Origin: Pegoplata infirma
Lineage: Eukaryota > Arthropoda > Insecta > Diptera > Anthomyiidae
Reading direction: 5' to 3'
Assembly (NCBI GenBank): GCA_963921195.1
Contig: OY992536.1
Coordinates: 319,069,038 to 319,133,037, forward strand
DNA length: 64,000 nucleotides
In this document: positions 23,906 through 35,283 of the stretch, piece by piece
How positions within the stretch are numbered: position 1 is the stretch's first letter
Layout: every line of letters starts with the position of its first letter
The notes under the pieces: generated by a model
Seen by the model: only the letters and a program-made list of their open reading frames with translations
The model's database searches: none
Told to the model about the DNA's origin: nothing
Translations under genes and position numbers: made by a program

Positions 23906-24434
23906 TTTGTTTTTTTTGTGATGAAGTGTTATTGAAGCCACCGTATTTTTTTCATAAAATCTTAAATAAAAAAATAACGGCATTAAACGCGGACTTTTTT
24001 TTTCTTTTAAATTAAAGCTTATACTATATGCTTTATTATCACAATGTATAAGCAATAACAACCTCTTACATTTTTTTTTATATTCCATCAAGTATTAAAA
24101 ATACTCCAATTTTGGAACATTTTACAAAAAAATTTCAAAAATATTTTTACAAAAATTTTCAAAAAACAAAAAACAGAAATGTATTTGAAAATGCCTGAAG
24201 TTGATGGTTCCATAATAAAAAAATTACCTTTGAATGAATAAATACCAAAAAAAAATCTAGAAATAAGTTGATTTTCAATTTTTAGCACCACATTTAAAAA
24301 CACAAAAAATTATTTGATTTTGACGGCGGATTGCAAGAAAAGTAAACAACTCAGAATAATAATTGTGACAGATTTTTTAGTGTAATTTTATATAATTAAA
24401 CCCTATATTAATAATTTTTGTAAAAAATTTTTTT
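23906..24434. other. AT-rich intron, nothing recognised
   Basis: Minus-strand frames of 71-72 codons occur, rich in Phe, Lys and Ile as expected for AT-rich DNA, with no recognised product. Confidence 0.5.
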
Positions 24435-25039
24435 TCAGTTTTGAATAAAGCGCCACTTTTGATCCATTTCAACCCAACGTGCATTGGACCGGTAGAAGCT
24501 GATTAAATAAAACAAATTTACAAAAAATAACAAAAATTGTATGGGGGGGGGGGGGACCGCCTTAATAATTAAAGATAAAGGGTAGATGTGTTCAGAGAAA
24601 ATGTTTGGACTAAAAAAATATTGTGGGTCGGTCATACATTTTGTTGCTCTAAGGGCAGTATTAGGGCAGTTAGAGCGGTTGGAGCAAATTTTAACAAATG
24701 TCGTTTTGTGTGGGAGCCCCCTTAGAAATTGGAGATAGGGTATTGGTTTGTTCCAAAGAAATGTTATGACGTAAAAATTAATGGGGGTCGGTCTTATAAA
24801 TGACCCCTCTATGACGCACCATTGGAGCAGTACACTCAAAAGAAAAACTCTGTAAAACGACTTTCAATTTGAATTAGCAATCTTTTAGCAAATTGTTCTG
24901 CTGAGAAGGATATTTTTACTAAAATCTCTGTCATTCAGTTTAAGAAAATAACAGACATTTTACTATGTTTATACTGATTTTGTTTGCTGAATTTCATTAT
25001 TTTTTCAAGAAATTTTTTTATATAAACAAAAAAGCAGAA

Positions 25040-25450
25040 CAGATTGTCAGCAGATTACTCTGCTGAAATCAGCAGATTGTTCTGCTGAAATCAGCAGATT
25101 ATTCTGCTGAAATCAGCAGATTGTTCTGCTAAAATCAACAGATTTTTCTGCTAAAATCAGCAGATATTTCTGCTAAAATCAGATTTCTCTGCTGTCGAAC
25201 AACACACATGTTTAATAGCTAAAACGCCAGATAAAAGTATAAGCTTCCGTAGCGTAGTGGTTAAGAAGTGTACTTTCAAATCGGAAGGTGGCGAGTTCGA
25301 TGCTGGCTGGCGGCGTATGTTTTTTTTTTTTTTTTTTCTTGTTATATTTATTCACCTCTTATGACAGATATTTAGCAAACCGTGTCTGCTAAAAACAGCA
25401 GATTTCTCATATGGCTCAAAATGGGTGTATTTTCAGCAGATTTTTCTGCT
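25040..25450. repeat. 22-bp palindromic repeats TCTGCTGAAATCAGCAGATT
   Basis: At least six units lie between 25040 and 25195, and more degenerate ones at 25385-25450. Each unit contains a CTGCTG...CAGCAG inverted pair, so the transcript would form a row of short hairpins. They surround the tRNA-like unit. Confidence 0.85.
25243..25316 (+). pseudogene. tRNA-like sequence with pol III A and B boxes
   Basis: The A-box TAGCGTAGTGG (25250-25260) is followed by a possible anticodon arm ACTTTC...GGAAGGT and a B-box-like AGTTCGATGCT (25294-25304) at about the right spacing, then a T run from 25318 that could end pol III transcription. The acceptor stem does not pair and the T stem is imperfect, so this is a tRNA-derived SINE head or pseudogene rather than a working tRNA. 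Confidence 0.6.
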
Positions 25451-26035
25451 GATTGGACAGAGAATTTATTTTGAGTGTAGAAATGATTTTAAGATTGGAA
25501 AATTACAAAAAAAAATTTAAAAAAATTTTAAAAAATAGTAATAATCGTTATCCCACGATTCTCCTGGGCAAAAAATTTGTAGAATCGATAGAAGTTTTAC
25601 ACAAAAAAATTTCCAAAAAATCACAGAATTTAAATCTCAAAAATGAGATTTAAATTTTAAAACTTAAAAATCGCATACTAAAGCGCTTTTAAGAATTTTT
25701 TGGGATTTTTTTTTTTTTTTAAGTACGTAAAAAACAAAAGTTTTGAAAAAAAAAATTAAATTTGGACTAGTATTGAAGAAGTTATGAGTAAAAGAAGTTT
25801 GAGTAAAGGAACAAACTACCAATTTTTAAAAATTCGATACTTTTGAACGGGTCATCAAAAAAATCTGAAAATTTACCACTAAGGAGTTTTCAAAGGGTAC
25901 TAAAAACTGTAAACAAATTGGGAAAATCTAACAAAAAAAATTTTCAAAGTGTCCGAGTTGACATGGAATGCCTTATAAATACTTTATGGGGTCCCAGACC
26001 GATATTTCGACAAACTTATATATACCCTCTATCAC

Positions 26036-26044
26036 TAATTGTAA
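26036..26044 (-). other. Candidate excision footprint TTA-CAA-TTA in copy S5
   Basis: On the minus strand CCACTTACAATTAGTGATAG replaces CCACTTAGTGATAG of S7. CAA equals the first three bases of the TTA-type MITE found at this spot in S9. Confidence 0.5.
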
Positions 26045-26060
26045 GTGGAAGGTATAAAAA

Positions 26061-26750
26061 TATTTACATTCAAAAAGATCTATAATTGAAATTCGAAAAA
26101 AGATCAACTAAAATTCAAAAATTAAAATTATCTTTTAAAGTTGCGTGGATGATATTCTAAAAAATTAATGAATCATTTTTGTCCGACACTGTAAATATTG
26201 AGTATATAATTAATATTCTCTTCAGGGGGTCTCTCTCATATTACACTTAATATTTATTAATTTTTTGTAAAATTTTTACAGATTATGGTTTTTAACAAAA
26301 CCACAACAAATTCATTCATTTTCTTCATTCACTTATTTTTTGATAAATTTACGCATCTTTCGGTAACTTGTATTTAAATTGTGGTTTTCAATAGTTTTTT
26401 TTTTTTTTGTTTCAATAAAAATTTTTGAAATTTAATATCATAATTTTACTAATGAGTTTTATTTGTTTATATTTTTTGTGTTCAATATTTTTTTTTTGCC
26501 TGTGTCTCGTTTAGTTAAGTAAATTTTTGTTTATTATACAAAAGGTGTTAATCATCTATTAATTTTTTTAAACTTTTCGTTGTAAAATTTTAAAATTTAC
26601 ATGCAATTTGTTGATGGGTTTTTTGTTGTTGCCATCTCACATCTTTAGTTTAATAAATATTTATTTAACCGACTGACTGCAAAAATATCGATGTAGAAAT
26701 TGTTTAAAATTAAGCTGGTTTTTCTACAGTTGTATTTGAAAATTTTAAAC
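26061..26750. other. AT-rich intron, nothing recognised
   Basis: Poly-T tracts and simple AT sequence only. Confidence 0.5.
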
Positions 26751-26751
26751 A

Positions 26752-27092
26752 GGGGTAAACCTCGATTTACGCGGTTAAATTGAATGGAATTATGGAAAGT
26801 CGGTTCTTTTAAATTGAAATCGTTTAAATTAAGTTTTTATACCGTACACAGACTCGCATGATTTTAAAATCAGTATGTGTTTTTCCATTGAACAAAATCA
26901 CAAAGTGATTTACAAAATCATCTCAAATTGTACTAGAATAAAGAAAAAACATAAAATCATCTCAATTTATCATGGTAAGCTCTTGTATTATAAACGTAGC
27001 CTTAGACTTAGACTATAAAATTATGTTTTGATGCCAGATTTAGGAAAAATAACTTTTAACGGTGTTAATTCTCGTAAATCGAGACTTTAGTG
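26752..27092. mobile_element. pogo/Tigger-like MITE
   Basis: The left end CAGGGGTAAACCTCGATTTA and the right end (reversed) ACTAAAGTCTCGATTTACGA are inverted repeats with a shared CTCGATTTACG core. The middle (TACACAGACTCGCATGATTT, near 26845) may be a second small insert. Confidence 0.65.
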
Positions 27093-27480
27093 TATGTCTG
27101 TTATTTATAAGTAGATTCTTTTTGTTTAAAAACCAAATACAAACTGTTTTTAGTTTGTTTTTTATAATGTTTAAATAATACTTGGCATTTGTACATATTT
27201 TAGGGTTTTGATCTTAACCGCGCTTTTATTTTTTTTTTTTTTTTTTTTGTTTCCAAATGCATTTAAGTTGTTCAATAGAGTGTCTTTCAGATTACTATCT
27301 CTCTCTTTGCAACGTATTGAAAATTTTTAATTTGTAATTGTATTTATATGCAAAATTTTATACAATTAAAATACTTTGTATGCAAAATGTAACTTTGTTA
27401 TGTATTACAAAATTTTCCGATGTAATTTGAAAAAAAAAATCAATTGAAATTCGAAGTTTCCCTGTAAATATTTTTGCCAT
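27093..27480. other. AT-rich intron, nothing recognised
   Basis: A long T run near 27229-27249; no other structure. Confidence 0.4.
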
Positions 27481-27745
27481 TTATAATTTTTAAACTGCAA
27501 TTGAAATTTGAAAAAATCAATTAAAATTCAAAAATGTTTAATTGAAATTGAAAAAAAATTTATTGAAATTCGAAAAACTTTAATTGAAATTCGAAAAACA
27601 ATTAAAATTCGAAAAATATCAATTGAAATTCGCAAAAGATTATTTAAAATGAAGTAAAATATCAATTGAGATTCGAAAAAAATCTGTTTAGATTTTCAAA
27701 AGATCAACTAAAACTTGTAAAAAAGATCAATCAAAAAATAATATT
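27481..27745. repeat. Degenerate 18-bp satellite CAATTGAAATTCGAAAAA
   Basis: About twelve imperfect units; same family as 6290-7450 and 30250-30830. Confidence 0.7.
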
Positions 27746-27763
27746 TAAAACTTAAAAAAAAAA

Positions 27764-28217
27764 CAAGTAAAAAAGTTAAATTCGGCCTTGCCAAATGTAG
27801 TAATACCCATCACAATTTCCAAAAGAATATTGAAAAAAACTTTATTCAGAATTTTTTTTTTAAAAAAAATTTCCGCGAAAAAAAATCTGCGATTTCTGTC
27901 TTTTTTTGTCAAAAAACATGTTCGTACTTGTTTAAATACCATTTGGTGTTTAATTATATTCACATATGTCAACCAGCAGGCGAATTAAAGCATTTTATAT
28001 TTTTAGGTTATGTTGAATGTACTGAAATTTTTGAGGTGTCCTTACATTTTCGTTCATAACTTTTGAACCGCTGAACCGATATCGCTCAAATGCAATACCA
28101 AACTTCTCGGGAGAACTTCTAATAAATATGTTAAGTTTCAGTCATCTATGTTTAATATTTTGTCCGTGATCACTATTTCCACAGACAGACGGACATAGCT
28201 AGAATGTCTTAGAATCA
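27764..28217 (+). mobile_element. S-family dispersed repeat, copy S6, right part missing
   Basis: It starts CAAGTAAAAAAGTTAAATTC, GGCCTTGCCAAATG, has the usual ACTTTTGAACCGCTGAACCG and GCTAGAATGTCTTAGAATC, then stops where the Helitron-like unit begins. Confidence 0.7.
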
Positions 28218-28372
28218 GGGTTGGCAACCGATACCCACCTAGAATAACGGTATTTGGCTATTGAACCGCAACCAATAAAGATATGGACATTTTCAAAAGC
28301 GATTATGAAAGCTGATGAAATTTCTAGTATTTTAAATGTGCCACTTCGTGTTTCTACCGGTTCGTTTTAGTT

Positions 28373-28433
28373 ATATAGGTCAATACCGTTATAATACCGT
28401 TTCAAACGGTTTTATAAAGGTATTGACCTATAT
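28373..28433. repeat. Perfect 15-bp hairpin at the edge of array A
   Basis: ATATAGGTCAATACC (28373-28387) pairs with GGTATTGACCTATAT (28419-28433). An inner ACCGTTTCAAACGGT adds a second stem. Confidence 0.85.
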
Positions 28434-29233
28434 CTTTTATAAAAAGTACCTTTTATAAAAAGTACCTTTTATAAAAAGTACCTTTTATAAAAAGTACCTT
28501 TTATAAAAAGTACATTTTATAAAAAGTACCTTTTATAAAAAGTACCTTTTATAAAAAGTACCTTTTATAAAAAGTACCTTTTATAAAAAGTACCTTTTAT
28601 AAAAAGTACCTTTTATAAAAAGTACCTTTTATAAAAATTAGCTTTTATAAAAAGTACCTTTTATAAAAAGTACCTTTTAAAAAAGTACCTTTTATAAAAA
28701 GTACCTTTTATAAAAAGTACCTTTTATATAAAGTACCTTTTATAAAAAGTACCTTTTATAAAAAGTACCTTTTATAAAAATTACCTTTTATAAAAAGTAT
28801 CTTTTATAAAAAGTACCTTTTTTAAAAAGTACCTTTTATAAAAAGCACCTTTTATAAAAAGTACCTCTTATAAAAAGTACCTTTTATAAAAAGTACCTTT
28901 TATAAAAAGTACCTTTTAAAAAAAGTACCTTTTATAAAAAGTACCTTTTATAAAAAGTTCCTTTTATAAAAAGTACCTTTTATAAAAAGTACCTTTTATA
29001 AAAAGTACCTTTTATAAAAAGTACCTTTTATAAAAAGTACCTTTTATAAAAAGTACCTTTTATAAAAAGTACCTGTTATTAAAAGTACCTTTTATAAAAA
29101 GTACCTTTTATAAAAATTACATTTTATAAAAATTACATTTTATAAAAAGTACCTTTTATAAACATTACCTTTTATAAAAAGTACCTCTTATAAAAAGTAC
29201 CTTTCATTAAAAGTATCTTTTATAAAAGTACAC
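28433..29233 (+). repeat. 16-bp array ACCTTTTATAAAAAGT, about 50 copies
   Basis: Nearly identical head-to-tail units with scattered single-base changes and a few one-base indels. The unit is itself close to a palindrome. Confidence 0.95.
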
Positions 29234-30249
29234 TTTTTGGTACTTTTTTATTTACTGAAATTTTATTTATAGAAACTTTTTATATTTCCTAGAATCTTAA
29301 AATTCGTAACGAATTCTCCGGTAAAAAAAAATATTCTGGGAAAAATATGTTTTTAAAATTCCGCTTTTTAGTGGGATAAAATAGCTAAAAAGTGTACTTT
29401 TGGTACCTTTAATATTTTTTTACGTAATAATTCTAGAAACTTAAAATTAGGAATGTAAAATCCTTTTTGTACTTTTAATATTTGCTAAAACAATGATACT
29501 AGAAAATTGGAATTTGGAAAAGAAGATCCTTCGGTGAAGAAAAATCTTTCTGGAAGAGGTTCTTTTTGGAAATTCCGTTTCTAACGGGGGTAAGAAAGTG
29601 TACTTTTGGTACTTTTTTCTTTGTTCCTATATTAATGAAAAAGTGTAAATTTTGGTTATTTTTATATTTCTTGAAATAATGGCTCAGAAACTTGACATTT
29701 TAAATAAAGGATCACCTAGCACAAAAAAAAACAGTTTTTGGAAAATTTAATTTTAAGGGGAAAAGGGGGCAAATGGTTATTTTTACCTATCTAGCTATTA
29801 AACTAAAAGTTCCAAAAATAACTCACAAGAGAAGGACATATTTAAAAATTTTAAATTTTAGAACGGTGAACGAAATGGAATAGAGCAGGGAACAAAGGAA
29901 TGATACTTTTTACTCAAATTTTTCGTATTTAACTTTTTTTACTCCATATTTTTTCCCTCTATATGTTTTTTCACTCAAACTTATTCTTCCAATTTCTTTA
30001 TTCACTGAAATATTCATTCACTCAAAACCCAAAATCCCGAAATAAGGGCTCGAAAATTATTCAAATTTTATTGTTTAACTTATTCATTGAAATATTATTT
30101 TATGAAAGACTTAAACGTGCACAAGTAAATAAAACAAAGACTACGTAGGAGAATTTTCTTGAAATCGGTAGAGTAATTCTGATCCTTCTATTATCCGGTA
30201 TTCAATGCAACCGATAACGAAGTACCGGGATGGTAAGCTAGTATCAAAT

Positions 30250-31600
30250 AAATTTATAAAAAAATCAATACAAATTCGAAAAATATCAATTGAAGTTTAA
30301 AAAGATCGAATCGAACATGATCAACAAATATTCGAAAAATACCAGTAGATATTCGAAAAATATCTATTCTTATTCGAAACGATCAATTAATATTCGAAGA
30401 AAATGTTTTGAAATTTCCTTAAGATCAATTTTATTTCGAAAAAGATCAATTATAATTCGAAAACGATCATTTAAAATTCGAATAATTGAAAATTAAACTG
30501 ATTTTTTCTAATTTCAAAGTTTTACGAAATTTGTTTGATTTCTACTTTTCCGAACTTCAAATAATGTTGTTTGAATTTTACTTGGTTCTTTTGGAATTTT
30601 AATTGATTTTTTTCGAATGTTTAATCAGCATTCATCATCAATCGAATATGAATTGAAAAATTGAATTGAAATTGTAAAAGATGAATTATTTTTTAAAAAA
30701 CATGAGTTAAAATTCAAAAAAAATATTCAAAATTTGTAAAAGATCAATTAAAATTCGAAAAAGGATCAAATAAAGTTCCAAAAAAAATATGATTTGAAAT
30801 TCGAGGAAGTTGTTGTAATCTTATTCGAATTTCGACTGATTTTATACGAATTTCACTTGTTTTTTTTCTCGATCATTTTTGGATTTTCAATGAATTGTAT
30901 TTTATTTTTTTTTTTTTTTAATTTTAATTGACCTTTTTAAAAATTATCAAATTTTTACATGGAATTTTCCACTTAAAATTTGAAAATTTTTAAATGTTTT
31001 TTTTTTTTAATTAAAACAAAGTTAATTAAAAATATATATCTAAAAAATTTTACTAACATGAATTCTAAACAAAAAATTAAAATAATCAAAAAAAAAAAAA
31101 CTGTCATAAAATTTACAATATGCGGTCACACTGAGAATTAGCATCACTAATGATTTATCATGTCAAAGTGACTCTGACTGACTGTGTTATTAGGTGGGTG
31201 GCGGTATTTAAAAAAAAATAATAAAATACAATAAAAACTATCGTGAAGAAAACTGCTAATTCTATAAACAGTGATGAGCATAAAAATATAATAAAAATAG
31301 ATAATAAATTTAAAAACAAAATCAAAATCAATACCATTATCAGATTTAGTACAAAAAAATTTATTGAAATTCTAAAATTCCTTTTTAAACAAAGAAAAAA
31401 TAAAGTTCGAAGAGGGTCAAAAAATATTTAAATTTCAAAAAAAGAAATTTTCGACATATATCAATTGAAGTTCGGAAATGATTAATTGAAGTTCAATAAA
31501 GTTCAATTTATTTAAAATTGAAAAATATCAGTTTAATTACCAAAAATATCAATTCATGTTTGAAAAAAAAATAGCAATTGCAACTATATATTTGCTCTCA
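30250..31600. repeat. Degenerate 18-bp satellite GATCAATTAATATTCGAAAA, patchy
   Basis: Dense at 30270-30485 and 30640-30800, sparse to 31560. It creates lysine- and isoleucine-rich open frames of 62-68 codons that are not genes. Confidence 0.65.
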
Positions 31601-32537
31601 TCTGTAAATTTAAATAATACAATTGCAGTTTAACAAAAAAAAAAATAAAAGTTTTGTCTCTTTCTTATTAGTCACTAAAAAAATACCTGCTAATTTTACA
31701 CTAACTTGATTTTTAAGACAATTAGTATTTTTTGTAAATCTTTTTTTAAGATTTTTTTTTTTTTAAATACATTGACTAATCTATTAAATCATCCTTAGAA
31801 ATAAATACATCAAGTAGTATTTTTATTTTTAAGGCAAAAAAAAAAAAAAAAATAATAATAAAAATACAAAACAAGCACCTTTAAAAAACACAAGATGATA
31901 AAAAAAATTGTTTACTTAGTATCAAAAAATGTTTTAAATTTACTTTGATATTTTGAAAAATGATATAAAAAACATTTACTTTGTTCCATCATAATATGTC
32001 CATCCATTTTGAAAATGTGTTCAAGAGACAAAAAGAAAAAAAAAAGTAAGGAATTTTCTTCATAAATTTGTCAACGCTTTCAATGCGAGTATTCGTATTT
32101 CTACTTTGCAAAGATGATGATGATGATAATGACGATGTTTATTGAAAAAAAAAAATCTTACATATTTTCTGGCTAAATTAGAACAAGTGTCTTAATTATA
32201 TTTTATCTTTAGATGTTTTAAAAATAAAAGATTTCTTTGTATATACTACTACTTTTTTTAAATTTATTTAATTTTGAAAATTAAGTAAAAATAATAAAAT
32301 TTCCACAAAATAATTAAAATTTAAAAAAGGGAAGAAAAAAATATTTTTCAGCAGCAACTTGCAACCTTCTCTAGAAAACTAAATTTCAGCAGACCAACAA
32401 CCTGTCTGACGGACGGACATTGTATTTAAACGGACGGACATTGCATTTAAAGGATGAAGGATACATAAGTCTCCAATATGGAAAGTTGTTATAAACGGAA
32501 TGAAAAATTAAATATCCACATTTTGTTTGATGGAGTC
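31601..32537. other. AT-rich intron, nothing recognised
   Basis: Contains long A runs, a GATGATGATGATGATAATGA patch near 32114 and two GACGGACGGACATT phrases near 32411-32440 reminiscent of the S family. Confidence 0.45.
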
Positions 32538-32961
32538 TACACAGAAAAAAATATGGAGGATACAAATTTTCGTAATCACTTATTTAAATTTAAAAACAAA
32601 AATTGAGTAATTTTTTAATTGACGCAATTAAAAATTTACTTAAAATTTTTAAAAACAATTTAAGTAAATAATTTAATAAAAATTTAGTAGTTTTTTTTTT
32701 TAATTTTCTTTTAACTCTCATAGTTTTTTGAATTCTCGTTTAGTTTATAGTTTTTTGTGTATGTACTAGCTTACCATCCCGTTACCGGTTGTATTGAATA
32801 CCGGATAATAGAAGGATCAAAATTACTCTATCGATTTCAAAAAAAGTCCTCTACGTAGTCTTTGTTTTATTTAATTGTGGACGTTTAAGTCTTTCATAAA
32901 ATAATATTTCAATGAATAATTTAAGCAATAAAATTTGAATAACTTCGCTGGTACGTCATCA

Positions 32962-34010
32962 AAAAGGTACTTTTTATAAAAGGTACTTTTTATAAAAGGT
33001 ACTTTTTACAAAAAGTACTTTTTATAAAAGGTACTTTTTATAAAAGGTACTTTTTATAAAAGGTACTTTTTATAAAAGGTACTTTTTAAAAAAGGTACTT
33101 TTTATAAAAGGTACTTTTTATAAAAGGTACTTTTTATAAAAGGTACTTTTTATAAAAGGTACTTTTTATAAAAGGTACTTTGTATAAAAGGTTGTTTTTA
33201 TAAAAGGTACTTTTTATAAAAGGTACTTTTTATAAAAGGTACATTTTATAAAAGGTACATTTTATAAAAGGTACTTTTTATAAAAGGTACTTTTTATAAA
33301 AGGTACTTTTTATAAAAGGTACTTTTTATAAAAGGTACTTTTTATAAAAGGTACTTTTTATAAAAGGTACTTTTTATAAAAGGTACTTTTTATAAAAGGT
33401 ACTTTTTATAAAAGGTACTTTTTATAAAAGGTACTTTTTATGAAAGGTACTTTTTATAAAAGGTACTTTTTATAAAAGGTACTTTTTATAAAAGGTACTT
33501 TTTATAAAAGGTAATTTTTATAAAAGGTACTTTTTATAAAAGGTACTTTTTATAAAAGGTACTTTTTATAAAAGGTACTTTTTATAAAAGGTACTTTTTA
33601 TAAAAGGTACTTTTTATAAAAGGTACTTTTTATAAAAGGTACTTTTTATAAAAGGTACTTTTTATAAAAGGTACTTTTTATAAAAGCTACTTTTTAAAAA
33701 AGGTAGTTTTTATAAAAGGTACTTTTTATAAAAGGTACTTTTTATAAAAGGTACTTTTTATAAAAGGTACTTTTTATAAAAGGTACTTTTTATAAAAGGT
33801 ACTTTTTATAAAAGGTACTTTTTATAAAAGGTACTTTTTATAAAAGGTACTTTTTATAAAAGGTACTTTTTATAAAAGGTACTTTTTATAAAAGGTACTT
33901 TTTATAAAAGGTACTTTTTATAAAAGGTACTTTTTATAAAAGGTACTTTTTATAAAAGGTACTTTTTATAAAAGGTACTTTTTATAAAAGGTACTTTTTA
34001 TAAAAGGTAT
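32962..34010 (+). repeat. 16-bp array GGTACTTTTTATAAAA, about 65 copies
   Basis: Reverse complement of the array at 28433-29233, and more homogeneous. It is interrupted at 34013 by an S-family fragment and resumes at 34236. Confidence 0.95.
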
Positions 34011-34012
34011 CT

Positions 34013-34157
34013 CTTATAACTTTTGAACCGCTTTGAAATCGATCGGTGATCATGAATATATATACTTTATGGGGTCCCAGACCGATATTTCGATGAGTTA
34101 CAAACGGAATGACAAACTTATATATACCCTCTATCACTAAGTGGAGGGTATAAAAAT
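34013..34157 (+). mobile_element. S-family fragment S7, with the unoccupied TTA site
   Basis: It runs from AACTTTTGAACCGCT directly into TTGAAATCGATCGGTGATCA, so the middle of the family is deleted, and ends CTATCACTAAGTGGAGGGTA. Its CCACTTAGTGATAG (minus sense) is the simple form of the site that is filled in S9 and altered in S1 and S5. Confidence 0.7.
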
Positions 34158-34235
34158 ACATTTTATAAAAGGTTCTTTAAAAATAAAAAGTACTTTTTGT
34201 ATAAGGTGCTTTTTAAAAAAAAATACATTTTATAA

Positions 34236-34665
34236 AAGGTACTTTATAAATAGAAAGTACTTTTTGTATAAGGTACTTTTTATAAAAGGTACTTTTTATA
34301 AAAGGTACTTTTTATAAAAGGTACTTTTTATAAAAGGTACTTTTTATAAAAGGTACTTTTTATAAAAGGTACTTTTTATAAAAGGTACTTTTTATAAAAG
34401 GTACTTTTTATAAAAGGTACTTTTTATAAAAGGTACTTTTTATAAAAGGTACTTTTTATAAAAGGTACTTTTTATAAAAGGTACTTTTTATAAAAGGTAC
34501 TTTTTATAAAAGGTACTTTTTATAAAAGGTACTTTTTATAAAAGGTACTTTTTATAAAAGGTACTTTTTATAAAAGGTACTTTTTATAAAAGGTACTTTT
34601 TATAAAAGGTACTTTTTATAAAAGGTACTTTTTATAAAAGGTACTTTTTATAAAAGGTACCATTA
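34236..34665 (+). repeat. 16-bp array GGTACTTTTTATAAAA, second block, about 26 copies
   Basis: Continues the preceding array after the S7 insertion and about 80 bp of degenerate units; these units are almost identical to one another. Confidence 0.95.
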
Positions 34666-35283
34666 TTTCAGTAAATAAAAAAAAAGTACTCTTGGTACAC
34701 TTTTTTACCCATTTACCCCCGTAGAATCAACATTGGCAAAAATCCAGCCTTAGTGAATCTTTTTTCCGGGAAGTGAACCGACATTGCAAAATTTCAAGTT
34801 TCTAGTAACATTATTTAAGAAATTATAAAATGTACGAAAAGTACAGATTTTTACCCTTTTTACTCCCCCCCCCCCTAGAATCATCATTAGCAAAAATCTA
34901 GCCTTAGGGGATCTATATTCCGGGAGGTGAACGTACAGTCCAAATTTTAAGTCTCTGTGACAATTTTTTAAGGAAATATAGAAGGTACCAAAAGTACAGA
35001 TTTTTACCCATTTTACCCCCTTAGAATCAACATTGGAAAAAATCCAGCCTTACTGGATCTATATGACCATTATTTCAGGCGATATAAAAAGTACCAAAAG
35101 TACAAATTTGTACCCTTTTTACCCCCTTAGAATAAACACTGGCAAAAATCAAGCCTTAGTGAATCTATATTCCTAGAGGTGAACCTACAGTCCAAATTTC
35201 AAGTCTCTTTAAAAAAAAAATAGATAAATTTTGAGTAAATTTTTAGTTGTGTCAATTAAAATTTTTTTATTTTTTTTTTGTGT

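Larger units (their letters stand above)
24833..25477. mobile_element. Tc1/mariner-type MITE carrying a tRNA-like unit, 645 bp
   Basis: Terminal inverted repeats CACTCAAAAGAAAAACTCTGT and CACTCAAAATAAATTCTCTGT (reversed) match at 18 of 21 positions. TA flanks both ends (24831-24832, 25478-25479). The related copies at about 21235 and 63530 read GGAGCAGTAGAAATG across the site without the insert, so the insertion and its TA duplication are proved within the window. Inside are repeats of CAGCAGATTGTTCTGCTGAA and a tRNA-like unit. Confidence 0.92.
24435..26060 (+). mobile_element. S-family large member, copy S5, inverted relative to S4
   Basis: It shares with S4, in reverse, the blocks AGTGGCGCTTTATTC, CATTGGACCGGTAGAAGCTG, GGGAGCCCCCTTAGAAATTG, TGACGCACCATTGGAGCAGT, CTGGGCAAAAAATTTG and TGTCCGAGTTGACATGGAAT. 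It ends TAAGTGGAAGGTATA. A MITE is nested at 24833-25477. The 134-codon minus-strand frame at 24435-24839 runs through the repeat modules and also exists in S4; no family was recognised. Confidence 0.7.
28218..30241 (+). mobile_element. Helitron-like non-autonomous element, copy A
   Basis: The right end is CCGGTATTC...GTACCGGGATGGTAAGCTAG followed by T. A hairpin a short way upstream of CTAG plus a T in the flank is what Helitron 3' ends look like. The last 200 bp are repeated in opposite orientation in copy B (32766-32947). Inside are a 16-bp repeat array and diverged units of about 150 bp with GTACTTTTGGTACTTTT. The left end is inferred from where the S6 repeat is interrupted and is uncertain. 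No Rep/helicase is encoded. Confidence 0.6.
32766..35215 (-). mobile_element. Helitron-like non-autonomous element, copy B
   Basis: Read on the minus strand it ends TTATCCGGTATTCAATACAA, then CCGGTAACGGGATGGTAAGC and TAG, with T next in the flank, as in copy A. It carries the 16-bp array (two blocks) and about four 150-bp units containing CATTGGCAAAAATCCAGCC and GTGAACCTACAGTCCAAATT (34690-35210). The order of array and 150-bp units differs from copy A. Confidence 0.6.
32540..35282. mobile_element. Second CACAGAAAAAAATATGG MITE, split by Helitron-like copy B
   Basis: The left end CACAGAAAAAAATATGGAGG, flanked by TA, and the following sequence match the 22615-23269 element in reverse as far as TTTTTTGTGTATGTA at 32765, where copy B begins. 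After copy B, TTTTGAGTAAATTTTTAGTT and a final TTTTGTG-TA resemble its other end. The two halves belonging together is inference. Confidence 0.55.

Noticed and set aside
24435..24839. 134-codon minus-strand open frame
   Set aside because: It runs through S-type repeat modules that also occur inverted in S4, where the frame is broken; no domain, codon bias or start context supports a gene.
25243..25316. Functional tRNA gene
   Set aside because: Boxes are good but the acceptor stem does not pair and the T stem has a mismatch; it lies within a MITE.
28433..34665. 16-bp arrays considered as CRISPR
   Set aside because: Units are head-to-tail without unique spacers, in an animal intron; simple satellite.
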